Below are positions 1 through 6,309 of a stretch of 10,599 bases of DNA, in pieces. The position numbers and the translations under genes are program-made. This stretch comes from Pelagophyceae sp. CCMP2097 (Eukaryota > Sar > Pelagophyceae). The first letter of the stretch is position 1. The number at the start of each line of letters is the position of its first letter. The DNA is taken from assembly GCA_026770575.1 (NCBI GenBank), contig MU657569.1:31781-42379 (forward strand). Direction: 5' to 3'. The notes beneath the pieces are model-generated. The model was given only the letters and a program-made list of their open reading frames with translations. It was not told where the DNA came from and made no database searches.

Positions 1-374
1 CCAACTCGTTCTCTCAGAAGTGCACTTTTGCACTCCAACTCGTTCTCTCAGAAGTGCACTGTTGCACTCTAACTCGTTCTCTCAAAAGTGCACTGTTGCA
101 CTCCAACTCGTTCTCTCAAAAGTGCACGTTTGCACTCCAACTCGTTCTCTCAAAAGTGCGCTGTTGCACTCTAACTCGCTCTCTCAAAAGTGCACTGTTG
201 CACTCCAACTCGTTCTCTCAGAAGTGCACTGATGCACTCCAACTCGCTCTCTCAAAAGTGCACTGTTACACTCCAACTCGTTCTCTCAGAAGTGCACTGA
301 TGCACTCCAACTCGTTCTCTCAGAAGTGCGCTGTTGCACTCCAACTCGTTATCTCAGAAGTGCACTGCTGCTGC
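1..374. repeat. 34-bp tandem repeat, 11 copies, open at the window edge
   Basis: Units start at 1, 35, 69, 103, 137, 171, 205, 239, 273, 307 and 341, each exactly 34 bp with no indels. The core is CCAACTCGTTCTCTCA followed by a GTGCACT-type block. Variation is confined to a few positions: CC or CT at the start, GTT or GCT, AGAAG or AAAAG, and TGTTG, TGATG or TTTTG near the end. The last unit decays at its 3' end, so the array ends at about 374; the left end lies outside the window. Most units contain AGTGCACT, which is its own reverse complement. Since 34 is not a multiple of 3, successive units are read in all three frames; these are free of stops, so long apparent reading frames arise here without needing to be genes. 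I read it as a minisatellite. Confidence 0.95.
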
Positions 375-1592
375 TTGATCCCGTTTTCTCCGTTTCACTT
401 AGACGGGGGGGGCGTGGATGCTCACGGATTCTTTTTAGTCAACGGACCGATCCTTTCCGGGATGTCCGTCTCATTCTAACTCGCTATTATCTTATCAAGC
501 CAGTGGCAATCTCTGAAAAAGGGTTAATTCAGTTCAGTACAAGGAGTATCGGTGATAAAGCCGATCTCAATGGGCGCAAGTTTGTGCCTCCCAGAGGCCG
601 CCTGCGGGGGTGTGCGTGGTCGCTATGGGCCTCCCTGCCCCCCGGGGTGTCCGTGACATGATCAGCCTCGAGGAGGGCGCCTTGCAAGGGCGTGAACAAG
701 CGTTTTCCCCAATATTTTGGACTTGATAAAATCTTTATTTGCCTCCTTACCTTGATTTTGAACTGATTTTGCCTCCGTATTGCGAAGGTTCGGGCCCGGC
801 TGACCATCGCAGGATCGCAGGAATCGAAATTATGGCTATGTGAAAGGGTGAGTCCATACGCACTGGGGTGGTATTTGACCGATCCTATAAGATTCCCGCG
901 AGTGGCGCTTCAGACGCGCCAAAACAGACACTCAGATTTTTAGTTTGAGCGTTTTAAACAAACAATGTCTATAGGTTCTAGCATAATGGGACTCAGCGCG
1001 ACGTCCTCTATCACTCCCAACAGAGCCAAACTCCAACCGACGAAAACTGCGATGGAGAGAAAGTCCTCGGCGTCATTAGCGAAACCCCTTGTAGAGAGGA
1101 TTGTTTTAGAGTGTCGTGTGCCCGGGCCCCGGGGTTTCGCTCCTTAATTCGCTTGGAGGTTGATGAATCTCTTAGGTTGTTTTGGGCGTAGAATCGCGTG
1201 GCGAGCTTTGTTTTGTCATTCGAAGGGTGGCGCGGCCCGCGAAACCTCGGATACAATCATTAATAGCAATGAGTCGCCGAGAGCTCGCCGATGTTGGGCG
1301 AGGCTCGGTCTGAAGCCGCGCATTCGGGGGCGGTGGTGCGCGGCGAAAAGACCGTCGGCGGGTGCTGGTGTCCGCAGGGGTGTCGTGATGGGGTGAGTGC
1401 GAGGCCCTAGGCTGTTTTCTTGATTTCGACGTGTCCGTCAACGGCACGCGCGCCTCGCGCCTCGGGAGAGCCCCGACCGCCGGACCGCGCGGCCGCCGCG
1501 CGCGTCGCGCGGTCCTACGCGCCGTGCGTATGATTGCGGCGACGAAACCTTGCACCCCGGGCGGCGGCGGCACGTACGCTCCGCGGGCGCGG
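375..1592. other. No recognisable gene; intergenic stretch
   Basis: About 1.2 kb of mixed composition between the 34-bp array and the cold-shock gene on the minus strand. Reading frames on both strands are short, lack recognisable motifs and are not coherent across frames. An 11-bp inverted repeat lies at 1078-1088 and 1131-1141. The part from about 1400 to 1592 should hold the 3' untranslated region of the minus-strand gene, but I see no clear polyadenylation signal. I found no tRNA-like or rRNA-like sequence. Confidence 0.5.
1078..1141. repeat. 11-bp perfect inverted repeat
   Basis: AGCGAAACCCC (1078-1088) is matched by GGGGTTTCGCT (1131-1141), separated by 42 bp that contain a second short GC palindrome next to the right arm (CCCGGGCCCCGGG). 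It could form a stem-loop or be the remnant of short terminal inverted repeats. No gene or duplicated flank was seen that would decide between these. Confidence 0.4.
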
Positions 1593-3068
1593 TTACTTGG
1601 CCGCCTTGGGCGCGGCCGCCTCGGCGGGCGTCGGCGATGCGGCGTCGACGGACGCGGTCGCCGGCGCGCCAAGCGGCGCGCCCCAGGGCGAGCCGACAGC
1701 GCGCACGGGCTTTGGCGCCGCGGCCACGGGCGCCGCGGGCGTGGTCACCACTGGAGCGGCGGCCGTAGCCGTGGGCGCCGCGGGAGCAGGCGCAGCGGCC
1801 GCGGGCGCGGCGGCCGCCGGAGCGGCCGCGGCGGCCGCAGGAGCATCGGTCGCGGGCGTGAGTGCAGCGGGAGCGGGCGCGGGCGCCGCGGGCGCGGGCG
1901 CGCTCACCAGCGCGGCGGCGGGCGTCAGCTCGGGCGCCGGCACGGGGGCGGCCGGCTTCGTGTCCGGCTTGGGCCACGGCCGCTCGGGCGGCGCCGGCCC
2001 CGCGGGCTTTCGGGCGGCGCGCGCGGGCGGCGCGGCGGGCGCGTCGGCAGCCTTTGGCGCACCGCCCGCGCGCGCGGCGGCAGGCCTGCGTGGCGGCGCC
2101 TCGCTCAGCTTGATCACGTCGACGGCCTTGACGCGGCCCTTGTAGCTCGCGACGCCGTACTCGACAAAGTCGCCCTCGGTGATCTCCTCACCCTCGCGGA
2201 TGTCGATGGCATGGACGAAGATGTCGCCGCCGCGAGCCTCGTCGGGCTTGATGAAGCCGTGCTTCTTCTTCACAGTGTACCACTGGCAGACGCCCGTGCG
2301 GCGCTCCGCAGAGTCCGCCACGCCCTTGACCTCGGGCAAGTCCTTCGGGGAGACTTTGACCTCGGCCGGCGCCGCCGGCGACGGCGTGGCGACAATTGCC
2401 GGGGCGGAGATCGGCGCGGCGACGGGCACGGGCGGCGCGGCGGCGACGGGCACGGGTGCGGCGGCGGGCGCTGCGGCCGGCTTGGGCGCGGCGGCGGCGC
2501 GGGCCTTCTCGGCGAACGTAGCGCTGTTGCTCACGACGGCAGAAACGGGCTTGGGAGCGGCGGCTGCCGGCGCGGACGGCGCGGCGTCGGGCTTCGGCGT
2601 CTCGGCCACGTCAGCGGGCTTTGGCACGTCGGCGGCGGGCGTCGGCACGACGGCGTCGGGCGCCGCCGGCGGTCTCCGCGGCGCGTCGTGCTGGGCGCCG
2701 TCGGGCGGGCTCGGTTTCAGCGACGTGCCGCCGACGACGGCGGGCTCGGCGCTCTTGAGCTTGCGGACGTCGATGGCCTTGGGCCGGCCCTTGAACTCGA
2801 CGGTGGAGTACTCTACGGTGTCGCCCTCGTCGATGTCGTCGTGAATATCCACCGCGTGCACGAAAATGTCGCACCCGTCCTTCGACGAAATAAAACCGTA
2901 CTTCTTCTTCTCCACGAACCACCGGCAGACGCCGGCCTGTCGCGCGCCCAGCGCCGCTGGCGCCGCCGGCCGCGCGGCCGCCGCGGCAGGCGCGGCCACC
3001 GCCGCCGGCGCAGCCGCCGCCACCACCGGCACCGCGTTCTCGGGAGCGTTTGCCGCGCGCAGCTTCGC
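1593..3068 (-). CDS. Protein with two cold-shock domains and Ala/Pro-rich linkers (5' exon not located)
   Basis: The frame is open from just inside an in-frame TAG (3071-3069) to a TAA at 1595-1593. Numbering residues from the GTG codon at 3032, it holds two cold-shock (OB-fold, nucleic-acid-binding) domains. Domain 1 spans about residues 34-93 (DNA 2933-2754), with WFV, the RNP1-like KKYGFI and the RNP2-like DIFVH. Domain 2 spans about residues 246-309 (DNA 2297-2106), with WYT, KKHGFI and DIFVH. Both end in the same pattern: EGD, VEY, KGR, then KA(I/V)DV. A linker of about 150 residues and a tail of about 170 residues are almost all Ala and Pro and look disordered. Cold-shock proteins usually bind single-stranded RNA or DNA and act as RNA chaperones or translation regulators; that role is inferred here. 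The frame contains no ATG at all, so translation must start in an upstream exon. TAG before 3068 could be a splice acceptor; an ATG at 3250 with a 44-bp intron (3112-3069) keeps frame but is weak. Confidence 0.85.
   Translation of the reverse strand, partial: AKLRAANAPENAVPVVAAAAPAAVAAPAAAAARPAAPAALGARQAGVCRWFVEKKKYGFISSKDGCDIFVHAVDIHDDIDEGDTVEYSTVEFKGRPKAIDVRKLKSAEPAVVGGTSLKPSPPDGAQHDAPRRPPAAPDAVVPTPAADVPKPADVAETPKPDAAPSAPAAAAPKPVSAVVSNSATFAEKARAAAAPKPAAAPAAAPVPVAAAPPVPVAAPISAPAIVATPSPAAPAEVKVSPKDLPEVKGVADSAERRTGVCQWYTVKKKHGFIKPDEARGGDIFVHAIDIREGEEITEGDFVEYGVASYKGRVKAVDVIKLSEAPPRRPAAARAGGAPKAADAPAAPPARAARKPAGPAPPERPWPKPDTKPAAPVPAPELTPAAALVSAPAPAAPAPAPAALTPATDAPAAAAAAPAAAAPAAAAPAPAAPTATAAAPVVTTPAAPVAAAPKPVRAVGSPWGAPLGAPATASVDAASPTPAEAAAPKAAK
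2106..2297 (-). other. Cold-shock domain 2
   Basis: A second domain of the same build: CQWYTVKKKHGFI, GGDIFVHAIDI, EGDFVEY, then YKGRVKAVDVIKL. It has a few more residues in the central loops than domain 1, and His replaces the RNP1 aromatic Tyr. The close similarity of the two domains suggests an internal duplication, while the linkers between and after them are unrelated low-complexity sequence. Confidence 0.85.
2754..2933 (-). other. Cold-shock domain 1
   Basis: The translation contains CRWFVEKKKYGFI and, after a short loop, DIFVHAVDI. These correspond to the first strand with its conserved Trp, the RNP1 strand and the RNP2 strand of the five-stranded cold-shock barrel. The segment FKGRPKAIDVRKL is the typical last strand. 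Compared with the usual bacterial RNP1 (KGFGFI), the glycine before the aromatic residue is replaced by Lys. Confidence 0.85.
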
Positions 3069-3587
3069 CTACGTCCGCAAATGTCCTCGGCCGCAGCGTG
3101 CCCGGAAGCAACTCGGAGGGGGTGCGGCGCGGTCCCAGCCGCCGACGCTTTTCCAGGCCCTGCTCGCCGCGCGCCACGGTGCGATGCAGGGAGGCCCGTG
3201 TTTGCGGTGCGGCGGACGCGGCGGCTTGCGCGCGTGCGCTGGTTCGGCATGCCGCTCCGCCGAACCGCCGTGGCGGGAGAGGCGAACGGGGCTTTGGGCC
3301 GCGGTGCAACCGACGCTGCGCCTTTGCGCGGCGACAAGACCGGCGACGCTGCGATGCTCCGCCTCGCGACCGGCACAGGCAAATGCAGATCGCGCCGCTA
3401 TCCCAGCTACAAACCCACGGCAGCGACAAACGCGATGAGCGACGGCGGGGGAAAACAAGGGCAGAGAGATATCTAACCGGGGTACCGCACATCCCGGCGC
3501 GTCGCGCGTACGCGTCGGAGAAGATCAGTCGACGGACCCTCGGGGACCGGCCGAGCGCCGCCTCGCGACCACCTTTGCGGAGCCTGC
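3069..3587. promoter_or_regulatory. Shared upstream region of two divergent genes
   Basis: This stretch separates the minus-strand cold-shock frame from the plus-strand MGAT1 start at 3588, so it must hold both promoters and probably the missing first exon of the cold-shock gene. The only minus-strand ATGs between 3033 and 3500 are at 3250 and 3492, and neither is in frame with the cold-shock domains without splicing. I see no clear TATA box. Frames crossing this stretch are Arg-rich and show no domain. A bidirectional promoter is an inference from the layout. Confidence 0.45.
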
Positions 3588-3680
3588 ATGCATTTCGTGC
3601 GGCGCTTCGAGGTGGCCATGCTCTGCGCCGCTGCGCTCCTCGTCGGCCTCGACGTCGGCCTCTACCACGTCCAGTACGCC
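3588..3680 (+). other. Signal anchor of GnT-I
   Basis: The first residues are MHFVRRFEVAMLCAAALLVG, followed by a further hydrophobic run ending near YAAWA. A basic N-terminal tail and a single hydrophobic helix are the usual type II anchor of Golgi glycosyltransferases. This supports the ATG at 3588 rather than a later start. Confidence 0.75.
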
Positions 3681-5804
3681 GCCTGGGCCGCGCCGCCGCG
3701 CGCGGGCGAGCAGCGCCTCCTCCGGCGCGCAGCCGACAAGCTGCAAGCCTCGCAAAGCGGCGGCCCGCCGGTCGAAGCGCCGGGGCGCGTCGAGAGCACG
3801 TTCGCAGCGCTCCGCGCCGCCGTCGCGAGGTGCGCCCTCCGCCGTCGGGAGCGGCGCCGGTCCGGAGCCGTGCGGCCGCAGGCTCTCGAGCCGCGCCGAG
3901 GCGCTCGCGGGTACGGGCGGCGGCGACGCCGCGACCATGGACGCCATGCAAAACGAGTGCGCCCCCATCGTCGACCCGGGTAGGGCGTCCTTCTGCGCTG
4001 TCGAGCGTCGTCCTCGCGAGGAGACTTTTTCGGACGACGGGCCGCCAGGATCGCGACTGTGCGACGCGACCTCGACGCCGCCCGCGCCCGGCGCGCAGCC
4101 GCTGCAGAGGCGCCGCTCGGCGCTGAGGTGCCGGACGAGCGACCACCGACGCCGACGCGCGACCTCGCCGAACGACGACGGCCGCCCGCGGCTCGACGCG
4201 CCGTCCCGGACGTCCCGCAGCAACCGCCCGAGGGCGGCGGCGGCGCGCCGCTGGGCCCCGCGGCCCTGCCGCTCGGGTCCGACTCGGTGCTCCTTATGAT
4301 CTGCCACGCGCGCGCAAACGCGATCAAGCGGTCGCTCGAAGCTATCGTCCGTGAGTCCCTCAAGAGGCCCACGAACGAGCATCGGCGCGCACCCGACGAC
4401 GTCTAGGACACCACCCGTGCGGCGACGGCCCGCGCGTCGTCGTGTCGCAGGACGGCGGCAACGCCCCCGGCACGCAGCAGCTCGCCGACGAGGTGGCCGC
4501 GGCCGCACGCGTGCGTGCTGGACGGGGCTTTCCGCGACGGCGTTTCCGCCTCGACGGTCTTCGAATCAGGCGCTCGCGGTCAAGTGCCCGGGCCTGGCGC
4601 CGCTGCGGCATTTCGTGCACGCCGCGCAGACGTCCGGCGGCGACGGCTACCACAAGCTTGCGCGGCATTACGGTTTCGCGTTTCGAACCGCGTTCCAGGG
4701 CCAGACGGCGCGGACCATCGTCGTCGAAGAGGATTTGCAAATCGCGCCCGACTTCTTCGAATTCTTCGCTGCCACCGCGCCCATCCTCGACACCGACGTG
4801 CGTGCCGACGCCGGCGGCCGTCCGGGACCCCGCGAGTGGAAGGTTCGCGGCGCCGTTAGGCGACGCTCATGGCTGTGTCCGCGTGGAACGACAACGGCCA
4901 AAAGGGCTCCGTCTCCGACGCGGCCAAGGTCCTGCGCTCAGACTTTTTCCCAGGCCTCGGCTGGATGGTGAACCGCAAAGTCTGGACGGACGAGCTCGAG
5001 CAAAAGTGGCCAGAGGCGTACTGGGACGACTGGCTTCGCGAGCCACCGCAGCGCCGAGGTGCGCAGTTCTTGGAAGACACCGTAGCGCACTCGCTTTACT
5101 TTGACTCGGAAGTTATAGACCGCGCGTTCCTGCGACCCGAAGTCTGCCGCACGTACCACTTTAGCACCAAAGGGGGCACATCGAACAACCAGTACGGTGG
5201 CTTCCTCGAGCGCACGCAGCTCAACGACGACTTTGTGCCCTTCCGCCAGCGCTTCGCCGAACTCAAGCGAGTCCCGCCCGCCCCGGTTCCGAGTCGACGC
5301 GACGCGCTGTTGCGTAGGTCGAGCCTCGCGCCGCGCGCCTACGACGAGGCACTGCTGCGCGACCTGCGCGCCGCGCAGTGCGTCGCCGCCGCCGGATTCG
5401 ACGCGCAGAGGCCTCGCACTTTGCCCTTTCGAAATACCACCAAGCCAGGCTCGTCGCGAGCGTCGACGCCCTCAAGCGCCTACCGCACCCCGCGCCAACA
5501 GCGCTGCGCATAGAGTACGACCGCGTCGACGACTCGCGCAGCGGCTTTCCAGCGCTCGCGCGCGCGGCCCCGCGTCGGCGAGCTCGGAAACCCGGACCGA
5601 CACGACAAGGTGGCGGGTGAGAGCGAGTGCCTTTTTCATCCCGCCACTCCAGGCGCACTCGGCGTCATGGACAACGTCAAGGCCGGCGTCCCGCGCGCGG
5701 CGTACCGCGGCGTCGTCGAGTTCAGCCACGAGGGCACGCGCGTCTTCCTGGCGCCGAAGTGGGAAGTCGTCGAGCAGAGCCTCGACCACCATGGCGCCTC
5801 CTGA
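3588..5804 (+). CDS. MGAT1: Alpha-1,3-mannosyl-glycoprotein 2-beta-N-acetylglucosaminyltransferase (GnT-I, GT13), nine exons
   Basis: GnT-I moves GlcNAc from UDP-GlcNAc to the alpha-1,3 arm of Man5GlcNAc2 in the Golgi and opens the way to complex and hybrid N-glycans. Exons: 3588-3829, 3882-3956, 4049-4350, 4407-4510, 4570-4797, 4860-5058, 5119-5377, 5449-5573, 5653-5804; together 1686 nt, 561 residues plus TGA. The ATG at 3588 opens a short basic tail and a hydrophobic signal anchor (about residues 10-29), as expected for a type II Golgi enzyme. A coiled, Ala/Arg-rich stem follows to about residue 180. The catalytic domain shows VLLMICH (186-192), VVVSQDGG (217-224), YHKLARHY (268-275), the metal site VVEEDL (292-297), SAWNDNG (324-330), DFFPGLGW (345-352), YWDDWLR (371-377), RPEVCRTYHF, KLND-like LNDDFVPF and GVPRAAYRG. 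The family usually has the metal motif EDD; here it is EED. At 561 residues it is longer than the roughly 450 of animal and plant enzymes, through its stem. Splice sites were chosen by frame, phase and family alignment; the last donor is the least certain. Confidence 0.9.
3830..3881 (+). other. MGAT1 intron 1 (52 bp)
   Basis: Donor AG/GTGCGC and acceptor CCGCAG/G; phase 2. It joins the frame of the signal anchor to the frame encoding SSRAEALAG in the stem. The donor resembles those of the better supported introns (GTGCGT or GTGCGC). There is no family alignment in the stem, so the exact sites are less certain. Confidence 0.6.
3957..4048 (+). other. MGAT1 intron 2 (92 bp)
   Basis: Donor GA/GTGCGC and acceptor GCCAG/G, both phase 2. 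Splicing yields MDAMQNEIATVRRDLDAARA, a plausible continuous helix of the stem. It lies in the unalignable stem and is supported by the shared GTGCGC donor and matching phase. Confidence 0.55.
4351..4406 (+). other. MGAT1 intron 3 (56 bp)
   Basis: Donor GTCC/GTGAGT and acceptor GTCTAG/G, phase 1. Splicing yields SLEAIVRHHPCGDGPRVVVS, which links the first beta strand of the GT13 domain to the SQD strand with the spacing normal for the family. Confidence 0.85.
4511..4569 (+). other. MGAT1 intron 4 (59 bp)
   Basis: Donor CGC/GTGCGTGC and acceptor AATCAG/G, phase 0. It joins QLADEVAAAAR to ALAVKCPGLAPLRHF and restores the frame leading into YHKLARHY. An alternative donor at 4493 (GAG/GTGGCC) is also phase 0 and would remove six more residues; I prefer 4511 because intron 5 uses the same GTGCGTGC donor. 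Confidence 0.7.
4798..4859 (+). other. MGAT1 intron 5 (62 bp)
   Basis: Donor GAC/GTGCGTGC and acceptor CGTTAG/G, phase 0. Splicing gives APILDTDATLMAVSAWNDNG, which matches the family in length and in the SAWNDNG motif. The unspliced frame loses the motif. Confidence 0.9.
5059..5118 (+). other. MGAT1 intron 6 (60 bp, in frame, no stop)
   Basis: Donor CGAG/GTGCGC and acceptor GTTATAG/A, phase 1, with a pyrimidine-rich stretch before the acceptor. Splicing gives PPQRRDRAFLRPEVCRTYHF, which fits the GT13 family without gaps. Retention adds 20 residues between the WDDW motif and the RPE motif and keeps the frame open. Confidence 0.85.
5378..5448 (+). other. MGAT1 intron 7 (71 bp)
   Basis: Donor GCA/GTGCGTCG and acceptor CAAGCCAG/G, phase 2, with CTTTGCCCTTTC upstream of the acceptor. 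It joins AYDEALLRDLRAAQ to LVASVDALKRL and gives the normal distance to the conserved LRIEY strand. Confidence 0.8.
5574..5652 (+). other. MGAT1 intron 8 (79 bp, donor uncertain)
   Basis: The acceptor CACTCCAG/G is strong, with a pyrimidine tract CCTTTTTC before it, and leads into ALGVMDNVKAGVPRAAYRG. The donor CGC/GTCGGC at 5574 has the right phase (1) and leaves only about three residues more than the family norm. A donor at 5610 (AAG/GTGGCG) has the same phase but would leave a 43-bp intron and about 12 extra basic residues. Confidence 0.55.
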
Positions 5805-6046
5805 CCTCGCCAAAGTCCGACTCTCAAGAGCTTGTACTTCTTCTTCTATTATGCACTCCACTGAGGCTGCTTAAAAACCAACAGGCGGTTCCGTCGCTGC
5901 TGGGGCCCCACACAATGGTTTTTTTCCACGTCGCCATTGAAGGCGGTGCGGTTTGTGATGGGTCTCGCACGGTGGCTCGGCCTCGGCCTGGCGCTTGGTG
6001 TGGTGACAGCGGACCTCGGAGGGCCATGTCACCGCGGGGCAGCGGT

Positions 6047-6069
6047 GGTGCTATACAATGTACAGCACC
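6047..6069. repeat. 23-bp near-perfect palindrome
   Basis: GGTGCTATACA, a central A, then TGTACAGCACC. The two halves pair except for one symmetric pair (positions 7 and 17). It may be an operator-like protein-binding site, a cruciform, or chance. Confidence 0.4.
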
Positions 6070-6123
6070 GTCGCCGATCTTCTCGTCGTCGCGGTATATG
6101 GTGGGTTCTCTCAATGGGGCCTT

Positions 6124-6193
6124 GTACTGGAGCTATCAGCGCCGCTTGGACGGGCCATGTACTGGAGCTTTCAAGCGCCGCTTGGACGGGGGT
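6124..6193. repeat. 35-bp direct repeat, two copies
   Basis: Copies start at 6124 and 6159 with GTACTGGAGCT and continue through CAGCGCCGCTTGGACGGG (copy 2 has CAAGCGCCG). The second copy ends where GGGGGTGCGTGAG begins. No relation to the 34-bp array at the left edge is apparent. Confidence 0.65.
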
Positions 6194-6281
6194 GCGTGAG
6201 GTAGATGCGGAGCATGCGGCCGTGGAACTTCGTGTAGACGAGCACAAGGTACTGTAGCAGCGAGGCCGCGTACTTGCCACC
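6171..6281 (-). pseudogene. Coding-like fragment of an unknown protein
   Basis: On the minus strand, codons from about 6281 down read GGKYAASLLQYLVLVYTKFH and then GRMLRIYLTHP before a TGA at 6173-6171. Almost every codon ends in G or C (for example AAG, TAC, GTG, CTC, ATC), as in the real exons of this window and unlike the neighbouring repeats. Upstream, the frame runs into the 152-bp repeat array with no plausible start. I do not recognise the protein. It may be a broken exon cut by the repeats, or a chance frame. Confidence 0.3.
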
Positions 6282-6309
6282 ACGGCGCAACCGACGTGTC
6301 AAAACGGCT

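Larger units (their letters stand above)
5805..6309. other. Region downstream of MGAT1, no intact gene
   Basis: It begins with the presumed 3' untranslated region of MGAT1; no clear polyadenylation signal was seen. It then holds a near-palindrome at 6047-6069, a two-copy 35-bp repeat at 6124-6193 and a coding-like minus-strand fragment at 6171-6281. Other frames are short and uninformative. Confidence 0.5.

Noticed and set aside
20..661. Long forward reading frames over the 34-bp repeats, including a Ser/Leu/Cys-rich repeat peptide
   Set aside because: They arise because the unit has no stop in any forward frame; no start-to-stop gene with a domain was found, and the frame leaves the array into unrelated sequence.
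1431..3476. A 681-codon plus-strand frame across the cold-shock gene
   Set aside because: It is extremely rich in Arg and Gly, has no domain, and is the complement of a frame with two clear cold-shock domains.
2611..4146. A 511-codon minus-strand frame and other Arg-rich frames over the divergent upstream region
   Set aside because: Composition is typical of chance frames in very GC-rich DNA, and it overlaps both supported genes in the wrong frames.
3525..4508. Long minus-strand frames opposite MGAT1
   Set aside because: They are Arg-rich complements of the exons with no motif; the plus strand shows a consistent GT13 protein.
3588..5804. MGAT1 as a frameshifted pseudogene
   Set aside because: Each frame change coincides with GT-AG sites of matching phase, the joined length is a multiple of three, and conserved motifs are intact, so introns explain it better than decay.
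5937..6257. A small secreted-looking protein (hydrophobic GLARWLGLGLALGVV start)
   Set aside because: The frame has only a non-ATG start, runs into the 35-bp repeats, and competes with other open frames; there is no supporting motif.
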